A stretch of DNA of 35,646 bases from Planctomycetota bacterium (GTDB taxonomy: Bacteria > Planctomycetota > Planctomycetia > Gemmatales > Gemmataceae), in contig VGYC01000062.1 in assembly GCA_016873095.1 (NCBI GenBank), positions 1 through 35,646 of the forward strand, written 5' to 3'. The notes beneath the pieces were generated by a model. It was not told the origin of the DNA. It saw only the letters and a list, made by a program, of their open reading frames with translations, and ran no database searches. This document shows positions 15,356 to 23,725 of the stretch, piece by piece; position 1 is the stretch's first letter; every line of letters begins with the position of its first letter. Made by a program: the position numbers and the translations under genes.

Positions 15356-16597
15356 ATGACCAATCCGATGAGCAACCTGTGCCAGGCCATGAACCAGCAC
15401 GGGCTGGTGCGCTTTGCGCGACACTTCGAGGAGCAGTTTCCCGATGCGCACATGAAGGACCTGGTCGTGGATGCCCTCGGCGCGCAGCGCGAAATGTTCG
15501 TGCTTGGCCGGAAGGTGATCAACTTCGGGTCGGACAGCTTCCTCGGACTGGATCAGGACGTCCGGGTCGGCGACGCCATCCGCCGGGGGCTGGAGCGCTG
15601 GGGCAGCCACAACGGCGCTTCGCGAGCCTTTGCAAGCGTGCGGACCAACCTCGAGGCTGAAGAGAAACTGGCGGCCTGGCTGGGAAGCGACGCCGTCTTG
15701 ATTTATCCCTCGGTGAGCCTCGCCAACATGGGCGCCTTGCCCGGCCTGGTCGGCCGCCGCGATCTGCTCATCGTCGATGAGCACGCCCACAACTCCATCC
15801 AGGAGGGCGCCAGGATCGCCCAGGCCAATGGCGTCCGGCTGGTCACCTTTCAGCACAGCGATCCCGCCGACCTCGACAAGATTCTGCGCGAAGCGGCCGG
15901 CTTTCGCGTCGCGGTCGTGGCCATCGACGGCGTCTACAGCATGACCGGCGACCTGCCGCCCTTGCAGGAATTGAATGAAGTCGCCCTGCGGCACAACGCG
16001 GTCCTCTATGTCGACGATGCCCACGCAACCGGGGTGATGGGCCCGCATGGCCGCGGCACCGTGCTCGAGGCGCTGGGCAGTTACGACAATGCCCTGGTCG
16101 TCGGTTCGCTGTCCAAGGCGTTCTCCTGCTTTGGCGGCTTCATCGGCTGCCCCGCGCCGTTCAAGCGCTTGCTCAAGATGCGGTCCAACACCTATATCTT
16201 CGGTGGGCCGGTGCCGCCACCGTACCTGGACGCCATCTGTACGGTTTGCGACATCCTGAACTCGCCCGAGTACGACATCCTCCGGGGACGGCTGCACGAC
16301 AACGTTCGCCGCCTGACTCGCGGCGCCGAGCGCCTCGGCCTGGTTGTGCTCGGCGGCAGCACGCCCATCATCTCCATCCTGGTCGGCGACGAGGCCGACA
16401 CCTTTCGCGCCGGCAATTCTCTCTTCGAACGCGGCTACTACGTCCAGTCCGTCACGTTTCCTGCAGTCCCCTACCATGCCGGCGTCCTGCGCATCCAGGT
16501 GAACGCCAATCACCTTCCCGAAGCCATCGACGGCTTGCTGGCAGCGCTGGGGGAGTTGCAAGAGCACATCCATCTGGAAACACGCCGGGCGGCGTGA
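15356..16597 (+). CDS. Alpha-oxoamine synthase (PLP-dependent aminotransferase class II)
   Basis: This 413-aa fold-type I PLP enzyme belongs to the BioF/KBL/serine palmitoyltransferase/CqsA family, which condenses an acyl thioester with an amino acid, with decarboxylation, to give an aminoketone. Marks are SDSFLGLDQD, GSHNGASRAF, DEHAHNSIQEGARI, YVDDAHATGVMGPHGRGT and the PLP lysine in GSLSKAFSCFGGF (Lys254). The substrate cannot be read from sequence; BioF is possible, but no other biotin gene is near. ATG 15356 opens MTNPMSN; the frame is open 36 codons further upstream through repeat-like DNA without a good start. The last codons and stop form a short palindrome (CACGCC-GGGC-GGCGTG, 16581-16596). 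Confidence 0.9.
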   Translation: MTNPMSNLCQAMNQHGLVRFARHFEEQFPDAHMKDLVVDALGAQREMFVLGRKVINFGSDSFLGLDQDVRVGDAIRRGLERWGSHNGASRAFASVRTNLEAEEKLAAWLGSDAVLIYPSVSLANMGALPGLVGRRDLLIVDEHAHNSIQEGARIAQANGVRLVTFQHSDPADLDKILREAAGFRVAVVAIDGVYSMTGDLPPLQELNEVALRHNAVLYVDDAHATGVMGPHGRGTVLEALGSYDNALVVGSLSKAFSCFGGFIGCPAPFKRLLKMRSNTYIFGGPVPPPYLDAICTVCDILNSPEYDILRGRLHDNVRRLTRGAERLGLVVLGGSTPIISILVGDEADTFRAGNSLFERGYYVQSVTFPAVPYHAGVLRIQVNANHLPEAIDGLLAALGELQEHIHLETRRAA

Positions 16598-16733
16598 TCC
16601 CCGGACAGGCGCTCGCCGTCTTCTTCCTTCGCATGTAGAATGGCAGAACTTCTCCGGAAGACTCGCCGCGTTATGTTTCTCCCCCCGGCCAGTCTTATCA
16701 TCTGGATATCTGTCCAGAAACATCGAGGATGGA

Positions 16734-19700
16734 ATGGGCGAGCAAACCGAGTTCTTTCTATTTCGCCGAACGCAAGAGGCTTGCCCGAACTGGGTGATCG
16801 TGCTGCCGGTGGCGTTCGCCTTCGCCGTCGTGCTGTTGATCGTGCTCTTCAAGCGCGAGAGACGCGTGCCGACGTTCCTGTGGTCGTCGGCAGTCATCGG
16901 CGTGCTGTCGGCGGTCTATCTCGCGTTGCCGCTCGTCCTCAAGGGGTTGCTGCCGGGCTGGACGCTGTCGTGGTGGTACATCCTCATCCCGTTCCTGGCC
17001 GTCGGGCTGGTGTACGTCTGGCTGATGTATCTGCGCGACGCGCAATCGATCCATCCCGTCTGGGCCGCGTTTCTCGGAATCCTGCGCTGTTCGGTCTACG
17101 CCATACTGGCCTTCGTTTTTCTGCTCCCCGGTTGCCAGCATTACGACATCAGCGAGACGTTCTCCAAGACGCTGTTCTTGCTGGACGTCTCGGGCAGCAT
17201 GGGAACCATCGACGACCTCCCCGAGCCGGGCCAGGATCCCGCCAAGCTGCCGACACGCCAGGACAAGGTCATCCAGTTCCTGACCAGCATCGCTCAGAAA
17301 GGCGACGACAAGACCAAGAGCTTCATCGAGCGCATCGTGCAAAAGTCTCCGGTGACGGCCTATCGATTCGGTAGTCTCGCCGACGAGACCAGCGTGCAGC
17401 ATCTCAAGGAGGGGTCGTTGCCCACTCTCGGTGAATGGACCGATTTCCTCAAGCCGGACAAGAAGAAAATCCAGGTTTCTGCCAAGTTGCCGGTCGAGGA
17501 CCAGATCAAGCTGCGCAGCAAGCTCAACGACCTTTACGACAGCCTGCTGGGGGGCACGAACGTCGGCGGTTCGGCGTTGCAGATCGCACGCCTGGCATCC
17601 GGCAGCTGGTTACAGGCTGTCGTCATGATCTCCGATGGCCAGAGCAACCTCGGCAGCGACGACGCCGTCAAGGAATTCCTGGCCCGCGTCAACAACTCGC
17701 GCAAGAAGATCAACGTGTTCACGATCGGCGTGGGCGAATACCGCCAGCCGGTCAGCATCCGCATCGACGACCTGCAGGCCCCGGAAGTCGCGCGGCCGGA
17801 CGACAAGTTCCCGGTCCGCGTCCCGGTCATCGGCCAGGGCCTGCCGGACGAGGAGTTCACCGTCACCCTCGAAATGCAGCGCGTCAAGGACAAGGACGGC
17901 AAGGCGACCGCCGGTGAGCCGAAGTACCTGCTCGACCCCAAGCGTGGCAAGTTCAAGGGGGGCGGCGACAATCCCCACGACGTCGTCGAGTTCGACATCG
18001 ACATCCAGGACATCAAGAAGGTCAAGGCCGACAAGGATGAGGGCAATGTCCTGGAAGGAACCTGGCAGTTCATCGCCAAGGTGCCGCGCCACAAGAACGA
18101 GGCTTTCCCGAACGAAGAGCACGCCAGCGATCCGCCGACCCAGGTCCTCGTGCAGAAGCGCAAGCTCCGCGTGCTGCTGTTCGCAGGCGGCCCAACGCGC
18201 GAATATCAATTCGTTCGCACATTGCTCTACCGCGAGGTGCAGGAAAAGCGCATGGAGCTGGCGGTCTTCTTGCAGACCGGCGGAGATGACCAGGTGGACC
18301 AGGACGTCGAGAAGGATTGGCTGCTCAAGCACTTTCCGAATCGCCTCGGACCGGACAACCCCAGCGATCCGCATTCCAGCCTGAACGAGTACGACGTCAT
18401 CCTCGCCTTCGATCCGGACTGGACGCTGCTGGAGCCGAAGCAGCTGCAGCTGCTGAAGGAGTGGGTTGGCAATCATGCGGGCGGCATCGTCTTCATCGCT
18501 GGGCCGGTGAACACGTTTCACCTGGCCCGGCCGGGCGGCCTCGATCTGTCGAGCCTGCTGACCATCTTTCCCGTCGTGCTCAAGGACAGCCGGCTGCATA
18601 GCCTAGGTATCGAGCACGATGCCCGGCGGCCCTATTACCTCAACTTCACGCCGGCCGCCAGGGACTATCCCTTTCTGAAGCTGGATGACGAGGGCACGAG
18701 CCCGACGGCCGGCTGGAACCGGTTCTTCTGGCGCGGGCAAAAACCCGAAGGCAAGGACTCCATCCCGGTGAGCGGCTTCCACAACTATTACCCGGTCGAG
18801 AAGCTCAAGCCGGCCTCCATCGTCATCGCCACCTTCGCCGGCGCCGCCTCTTCTCGCATCAACGACGGCAAGGACGAACAACCTTACATCGTCAGCATGC
18901 CTTACGGCAGCGGCAAGACCATGTATCTCAGCCAGGGCGACTTCTGGCGGCTCCGGCAATTCAAGCTGAATTACTGGGAACGCTTCTGGATCAAGCTGGC
19001 CCGCTACGCGGCCGCCGGCACCTCCATGCAGACGAAGTACGGCTTCATGCCCATGGGTCGCTACTACACCACCGGCACCGTCCCGATCGAAGCTCAGATC
19101 AAGGGAGCCGACCTGCAAGCCCTGCCACGCGACGTGACGCCTCGCGTCATCGTCAAGCGACCGGAAGGATTCGACCCGAAGATCGATCCGGAATCCCCCG
19201 AAAGCTTCGATCTGCGTCCCAAGAACGCCCAGGGGGAGTGGAACGGCTGGTTCGTCGGCAGCTTTAAGGTGCGCACGCCCGGCGAGTACGAGTTCAAGAT
19301 CCCGATTCCCGGCACCTCCGACTCGCTGTCGCACCGCATCATGGTCAAGAAGCCGAACCTGGAGCTAGACAACGTTCGCAACAACTTCCGCGAGCTGTAT
19401 CGTCTGTCGAGCGACGCCGCCGACGTGCTCAAACGCCTGGACCCGGAGACACGTCGCGAAGTCGAGCGCGTTCTCAAGCCGCCGGCCGACCAGGATCTGA
19501 AGGACATCAGTCCCGACGCCGATCGTGCCGGCACGCGGCTGTTCTTCAACCTCAAGGACGCCGGCCTCATCACCAAGTGCCTGGTGAACGAGCTGCCCAA
19601 GCGCGAGAACACCAAGGGCCAGCTCGTGGATCTGTGGGACCAGGGCGTGTCGAGCGATATGGGCATCATCGCCCAGGACCTTCTTATCTGGTTCCCGGCG

Positions 19701-20105
19701 GCGCTGGCGGCGGTTGTCTTCGGCGTGCTGCTGTTTGTCGACAAGCAGGTGCTGGCCCAGCTGGTCTTCGGGCCAACGGCGCTGGCCTTCTTCGCGGTCA
19801 AGACGGCAACCTACTGGATCGAATTGCCGGACGGCGTGGACCTGGCCGGTTTCGCCGTCGGCGGCGTTGGCCTGGCGGTCGTCGTCGCACTGCTGGTCCT
19901 CAACAGGTGCTATCGCCCGCTGGTTGCGCTCATGGTCCTCGCGATCTGGGTGGCGCTGGTGCTTGCCGGCGAGTTCATCGCCAACCTGTTCGGCAATCCG
20001 TTCCTGCACGAAGTCTGGCCCTGGGGCATGTCCTACGTACTCGCCGGCGTGGTCGGCATCCTCTCGCTGGAATGGCTAACTCGCAAGCTGTTGAAACTGG
20101 CATAG
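16734..20105 (+). CDS. Large VWA-domain membrane protein with glutamine-amidotransferase-like region
   Basis: This 1123-aa protein has four N-terminal transmembrane helices (about residues 19-38, 49-71, 80-100, 112-133). A von Willebrand A domain follows, with its MIDAS motif DVSGSMG at Asp151-Gly157 and a later VVMISDGQSNLGSDD. Around 555-605, VILAFDPDWTLLEPKQLQLLKEWVGNHAGGIVFIAGP resembles the class I glutamine-amidotransferase fold seen in BatA-like proteins, without a visible catalytic Cys. About four more helices lie in the last 140 residues. The bulk should be periplasmic. Similar giants are widespread in planctomycetes, usually near MoxR and DUF58 genes, which are absent here. ATG 16734 follows GAGGATGGA. 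Confidence 0.85.
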   Translation: MGEQTEFFLFRRTQEACPNWVIVLPVAFAFAVVLLIVLFKRERRVPTFLWSSAVIGVLSAVYLALPLVLKGLLPGWTLSWWYILIPFLAVGLVYVWLMYLRDAQSIHPVWAAFLGILRCSVYAILAFVFLLPGCQHYDISETFSKTLFLLDVSGSMGTIDDLPEPGQDPAKLPTRQDKVIQFLTSIAQKGDDKTKSFIERIVQKSPVTAYRFGSLADETSVQHLKEGSLPTLGEWTDFLKPDKKKIQVSAKLPVEDQIKLRSKLNDLYDSLLGGTNVGGSALQIARLASGSWLQAVVMISDGQSNLGSDDAVKEFLARVNNSRKKINVFTIGVGEYRQPVSIRIDDLQAPEVARPDDKFPVRVPVIGQGLPDEEFTVTLEMQRVKDKDGKATAGEPKYLLDPKRGKFKGGGDNPHDVVEFDIDIQDIKKVKADKDEGNVLEGTWQFIAKVPRHKNEAFPNEEHASDPPTQVLVQKRKLRVLLFAGGPTREYQFVRTLLYREVQEKRMELAVFLQTGGDDQVDQDVEKDWLLKHFPNRLGPDNPSDPHSSLNEYDVILAFDPDWTLLEPKQLQLLKEWVGNHAGGIVFIAGPVNTFHLARPGGLDLSSLLTIFPVVLKDSRLHSLGIEHDARRPYYLNFTPAARDYPFLKLDDEGTSPTAGWNRFFWRGQKPEGKDSIPVSGFHNYYPVEKLKPASIVIATFAGAASSRINDGKDEQPYIVSMPYGSGKTMYLSQGDFWRLRQFKLNYWERFWIKLARYAAAGTSMQTKYGFMPMGRYYTTGTVPIEAQIKGADLQALPRDVTPRVIVKRPEGFDPKIDPESPESFDLRPKNAQGEWNGWFVGSFKVRTPGEYEFKIPIPGTSDSLSHRIMVKKPNLELDNVRNNFRELYRLSSDAADVLKRLDPETRREVERVLKPPADQDLKDISPDADRAGTRLFFNLKDAGLITKCLVNELPKRENTKGQLVDLWDQGVSSDMGIIAQDLLIWFPAALAAVVFGVLLFVDKQVLAQLVFGPTALAFFAVKTATYWIELPDGVDLAGFAVGGVGLAVVVALLVLNRCYRPLVALMVLAIWVALVLAGEFIANLFGNPFLHEVWPWGMSYVLAGVVGILSLEWLTRKLLKLA

Positions 20106-20186
20106 CAAGTTTTCAGTGTTCAGTGTGCAGTGTTCAGAAAGAAGAACGCTGAAAACTGAACACTGAACACTGAACACTGAAAACTG
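20106..20186. repeat. Heptamer-repeat hairpin between two giant genes
   Basis: The right half (20149-20186) is a run of CTGAAAA/CTGAACA heptamers. The left half (20106-20137) is its inverted counterpart, giving about 30 paired bases with one mismatch and one bulge around an 11-base loop. It starts at the base after the VWA gene stop and ends 11 bases before the next ATG, so any co-transcript must carry the hairpin. Confidence 0.85.
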
Positions 20187-20197
20187 GGTGCGAATGC

Positions 20198-23100
20198 ATG
20201 GCAACCGTGACTTCACCAAAGCGGACGATTGACCGGGCGGACACGGACCGGCGCGTGCGGCATCCCTTGCAGGCCCTGCGCGGCTACATCCGCAGCTACG
20301 TGACCCTGGAAGGGGCCTTCGTCGCCCTCATCTATGTCGCGCTGTGGTTCTGGATCGGTCTGGCCCTGGATTACGGCATCTTCAAGCTCACCAACGGCTT
20401 CGACTGGGTCAAGGAACTGCAAGACCTGTCCCCCGGCGACCGGACTGCTGACTGGATCGTCCGCGGCGTCATCCTTGGCATGCTCCTGGCCGGCTTGCTG
20501 GCGCTGGTCGCCTTCAAGGTCTTCATGCGTTGGTTCCGCGAGTTCCGTGATCCGGCCCTGGCCCTGGTGCTGGAGCGGCGCTTTCCGCACGAGCTGGGCG
20601 ACCGGCTCATCACCGCCGTCGAGATGGCTGACCCGAAGCTGGCCGGCAAGTACGGCTATTCGCAGGCCCTGGTGGACAAGACCATCGTGGATGCCGCCGA
20701 GCGCGTCGAGCAGATTCCGGTCAAGCAGGTGTTCAACTGGGGACGGCTCCGCAAGCTGGCGGGGCTGGTCCTCGCTGTCAGCGTCGGCATGTACCTGCTG
20801 GTGGGCGGTGGCTATCTCGGGATCAACGCGGCCTTCGGCGGTTCAGCCTCGGTCGGCGATTACTTCTGGCGGTTCCAGCACACGGCCGCCATCTGGGTCG
20901 AGCGCAACATCCTGCTGCAGGATTCCTACTGGCCGCGGCAGGCTTATCTTGAGCTGGTCCGTTTTCAGGACACAAAGGAGCATCCGGGCGAGATGCGCAT
21001 CGGCCGTGATGAGAGCCGGCCGGACCTGCAGGTTCGTGCTTTCCAGTGGGTCGTAGCCGACCATTCGTCGCAGGCCGCGAAGACGGGCGGCTGGCGGCCA
21101 TTGACCTGGAACGACTTGCCCGGCTTCGTCGATGCTGCCTTGCTCGGTCGCGTCACCATTCCCGCCCACTGGGGCGGCTGGCAGATGGACCTCGGCGACC
21201 TCGACTCCGACGTCCCTGCAGGCGTTATCCCATCGGTCTGGCAAGGCAAGTCAGCCGGCGCGGTCCGCACCGAGCTGGCGACGGCCGAGTTGAAGAAGGC
21301 AACCGCCGGGTTCGAAGTCCTTGTCGCCGACTGGCTTGACTGGCAGCGCTGGACCGTGGACCGTCTCGGCAGCCAGGCGAACATCGAAGTGGTTCGCCGC
21401 AATCTCCGCGCCGAGCATCCCGAGGCGCAAAAGGCCCTTGATGACGTTTTCGCCAGGATCGAGGAGCTGGCCGGCGACGTGACCATGGAACGCAAGATAC
21501 GCAAGCTGGCTCTGCCCAAGTTTGCCTCCGAGGATCCAGCCGAACAGATCGTCTTTTATTACTGGGGCAAGAACACCAAGATCACCACCGGCCCGGATCG
21601 CTCGGGAGCCAGCAACAGCTTCATCTTCGGCCTGGGCGACCTGAAGGAGTCGGTCGAGTTCACCATCCAGGCGCTCGACTATTCCACGCCGGTGCTGAAG
21701 ATCCAGCTGGTCCCGCCTCCCGGCGTCACCAGCGTGCACGTGGACAAGGAGGAGCCGGCGTATCTCTTCTACCGCCTCCAGGGTGATCAGCGGCCGCTCA
21801 AGGGCAAGAAGCAGATCTTCAAGAACGTCCCCGTCTCCGTCACCGGCGAAGCCAGCATCGTGCAAATCCCCATCGGCGCCAACATGACGCTTTATGCCGA
21901 GGCGGACCGACCGCTCAAGGACAGCGTGCGCATGACGCGGCCGGCCCAGACCGAGGAACGCGGCGCCATCACCCCCATCCAGAAGGTCCAGCTTGCCGAC
22001 GATCAGAAGACCTTTTCCGTCAGCTTCAAGAACGTCGTCAAGACCATCGAGTTCTACTTCGAGTTCACCGATCGCGACAACGTCGGCGGCAAGCGGCGCA
22101 TCGTCATCCGGCCAATCGACGACCGGGCGCCGGAAGTCTTCGACGTGGAGATGCTTGCCGGACTGCGCAAGCCGCGCTTCCGCACCGATCCCGGCAAGTC
22201 CAGCCAGGGCACGGCGGCCGACGGCTTCTTGATCACGCCGGATGCCCTCGTGCCCTTCAAGGGGACGCTGCGCGATGACTACGGCCTCACGCAAGCCAAC
22301 TGGCATTTCGACGTCGAGCCCATCGATTTCGAACTCGTCAGCAAGGGGGACAAGGAAAAGCTGCCGCAGCTGGTTCTTCAGGGCAATGCCCAGCTACGGC
22401 GGCTGGGCCTGGTCGTCAGCGGCCTGTCGACGCATGGCTTCCCGGGGACCGATGCCATCTACTGGGCGTGGGTCAACCGGATGGTGGCTGTCGATCTGGC
22501 CATTTCCGGCAAGCGCTACAACGAGGAAGGGGCAGTCCCGCTGGAGCGCTTCCAGGTCCGCCTCGAGGAACGCGGCGCCGAGGAGTTGACGCTCAACGCC
22601 TTGCTGGAAAAGCTGAAGGAGAAGCCCCCGCAGCGCGCATTGTTCCGCGAGCACACTCTCAAGGACGAGGACGGCTTCGACTTCAAGAAGTATCTGCCCA
22701 AACTCAAGGTCGCCGACGCCACCAAGGAGGCGCAGCTGCATTACCAGGTGCGCCTGTCGGTGTCGGCCACGGACAACAACATTGAGACCGGCCCCTCCGT
22801 CGGCAAGAACAAGGCGCCCTTCACCTTCCTGGTCGTCTCCGAGAGCGAGTTGCTGGCACAGATCTTCCTCGAGGAGGAAAGCATTCGCGACCGGCTCGAC
22901 AAGGCCATCGGCAAGCTGAAGAACGGGCGGACGGCCATCAGCGAACAGCTGGGCAAGCTGTCGTCCCCCGCCACCGATCTGGCGCTGGTCAACATCCGCG
23001 TGGAGGAGGTTCGCAAGGTCGTCTCCGACACGGGCAGCACGTCGCGCGAAATCCACAGCGACTTCAGCCGCATCCTCAAGGAACTGGAGGTCAACCGCGT

Positions 23101-23536
23101 CGGCTACACGCGCGGCAAGCAGAAGATCAACGACGTCCGCGACAAGATTGTCGAACCCATGGAACTGATCATCAACCCGAACTTCGGCAGCTTCATGCAG
23201 ACCGAGGAAAGGCTCAGCGCCCTGGCCAAGGGACTGGAGGACGACACGGCTGCCCTCCGCCAGGCCGAGGCCGACAAGTCGGTGCAGGCCACACGCCTCA
23301 AGCTGCAAGCCAACATCCCCACGCACGTCAAGAACACCCAGTTGACTCGCGACCGCCTCGACGACCTGATCGAGAAGCTCAACTCCGTCTACCTGGCCAT
23401 GGAGGAGGGCGTGGTCTTCGGCCAGCTGCTCCAGACCATCGTCCGCATCGAGCAGGATCAGCGCAAGATCCGCGACGACTGGCGCATTCAGCATGAGAAG
23501 AAGGTGAAGGAATTGTTCGGGGAACTCACCAAGTAG
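20198..23536 (+). CDS. DUF4175-like giant membrane protein
   Basis: This 1112-aa protein has three N-terminal hydrophobic helices (about residues 36-60, 85-108, 186-208), then a long, probably periplasmic, region and a C-terminal coiled-coil stretch (about 890-1112, rich in Glu, Lys, Arg and Leu with heptad spacing, e.g. EEESIRDRLDKAIGKLKNG). The layout and the segment RDPALALVLERRFPHELGDRLITAVEMAD resemble DUF4175-type proteins found beside VWA proteins in planctomycetes and alphaproteobacteria. No enzymatic motif is seen. ATG 20198 lacks an obvious ribosome binding site and sits just after the heptamer hairpin, so its expression may depend on readthrough from the VWA gene. Confidence 0.75.
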   Translation: MATVTSPKRTIDRADTDRRVRHPLQALRGYIRSYVTLEGAFVALIYVALWFWIGLALDYGIFKLTNGFDWVKELQDLSPGDRTADWIVRGVILGMLLAGLLALVAFKVFMRWFREFRDPALALVLERRFPHELGDRLITAVEMADPKLAGKYGYSQALVDKTIVDAAERVEQIPVKQVFNWGRLRKLAGLVLAVSVGMYLLVGGGYLGINAAFGGSASVGDYFWRFQHTAAIWVERNILLQDSYWPRQAYLELVRFQDTKEHPGEMRIGRDESRPDLQVRAFQWVVADHSSQAAKTGGWRPLTWNDLPGFVDAALLGRVTIPAHWGGWQMDLGDLDSDVPAGVIPSVWQGKSAGAVRTELATAELKKATAGFEVLVADWLDWQRWTVDRLGSQANIEVVRRNLRAEHPEAQKALDDVFARIEELAGDVTMERKIRKLALPKFASEDPAEQIVFYYWGKNTKITTGPDRSGASNSFIFGLGDLKESVEFTIQALDYSTPVLKIQLVPPPGVTSVHVDKEEPAYLFYRLQGDQRPLKGKKQIFKNVPVSVTGEASIVQIPIGANMTLYAEADRPLKDSVRMTRPAQTEERGAITPIQKVQLADDQKTFSVSFKNVVKTIEFYFEFTDRDNVGGKRRIVIRPIDDRAPEVFDVEMLAGLRKPRFRTDPGKSSQGTAADGFLITPDALVPFKGTLRDDYGLTQANWHFDVEPIDFELVSKGDKEKLPQLVLQGNAQLRRLGLVVSGLSTHGFPGTDAIYWAWVNRMVAVDLAISGKRYNEEGAVPLERFQVRLEERGAEELTLNALLEKLKEKPPQRALFREHTLKDEDGFDFKKYLPKLKVADATKEAQLHYQVRLSVSATDNNIETGPSVGKNKAPFTFLVVSESELLAQIFLEEESIRDRLDKAIGKLKNGRTAISEQLGKLSSPATDLALVNIRVEEVRKVVSDTGSTSREIHSDFSRILKELEVNRVGYTRGKQKINDVRDKIVEPMELIINPNFGSFMQTEERLSALAKGLEDDTAALRQAEADKSVQATRLKLQANIPTHVKNTQLTRDRLDDLIEKLNSVYLAMEEGVVFGQLLQTIVRIEQDQRKIRDDWRIQHEKKVKELFGELTK

Positions 23537-23575
23537 CCGGGTTGTGGCGAACCGTGAGCCCTCGTCGCGGACGAA

Positions 23576-23605
23576 TTGCGAGCGCATGGAAAAGCGCTGT
23601 AAATT
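23576..23605 (+). promoter_or_regulatory. Weak candidate sigma-70-type promoter
   Basis: TTGCGA (23576-23581), 18 bases, TAAATT (23600-23605), in the 189-bp gap before the coiled-coil protein gene. The gap is AT-richer than its surroundings. This is a suggestion only; planctomycete promoter consensus is not well fixed. Confidence 0.25.
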
Positions 23606-23725
23606 CGAACCAGGACGTGACAAACGCTCAGTTTTCTGGTAAATGTGTTGGAAAGGGCAAAAAGGCTCGTCTTATCCACGTCCGGCACGGGGACTGTCTC
23701 TGGGCGGGCGCGGGAGGAATCATCC

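Noticed and set aside
15218-16897. 559-codon minus-strand frame
   Set aside because: Antisense to the alpha-oxoamine synthase, which has complete PLP motifs; composition is typical of a shadow.
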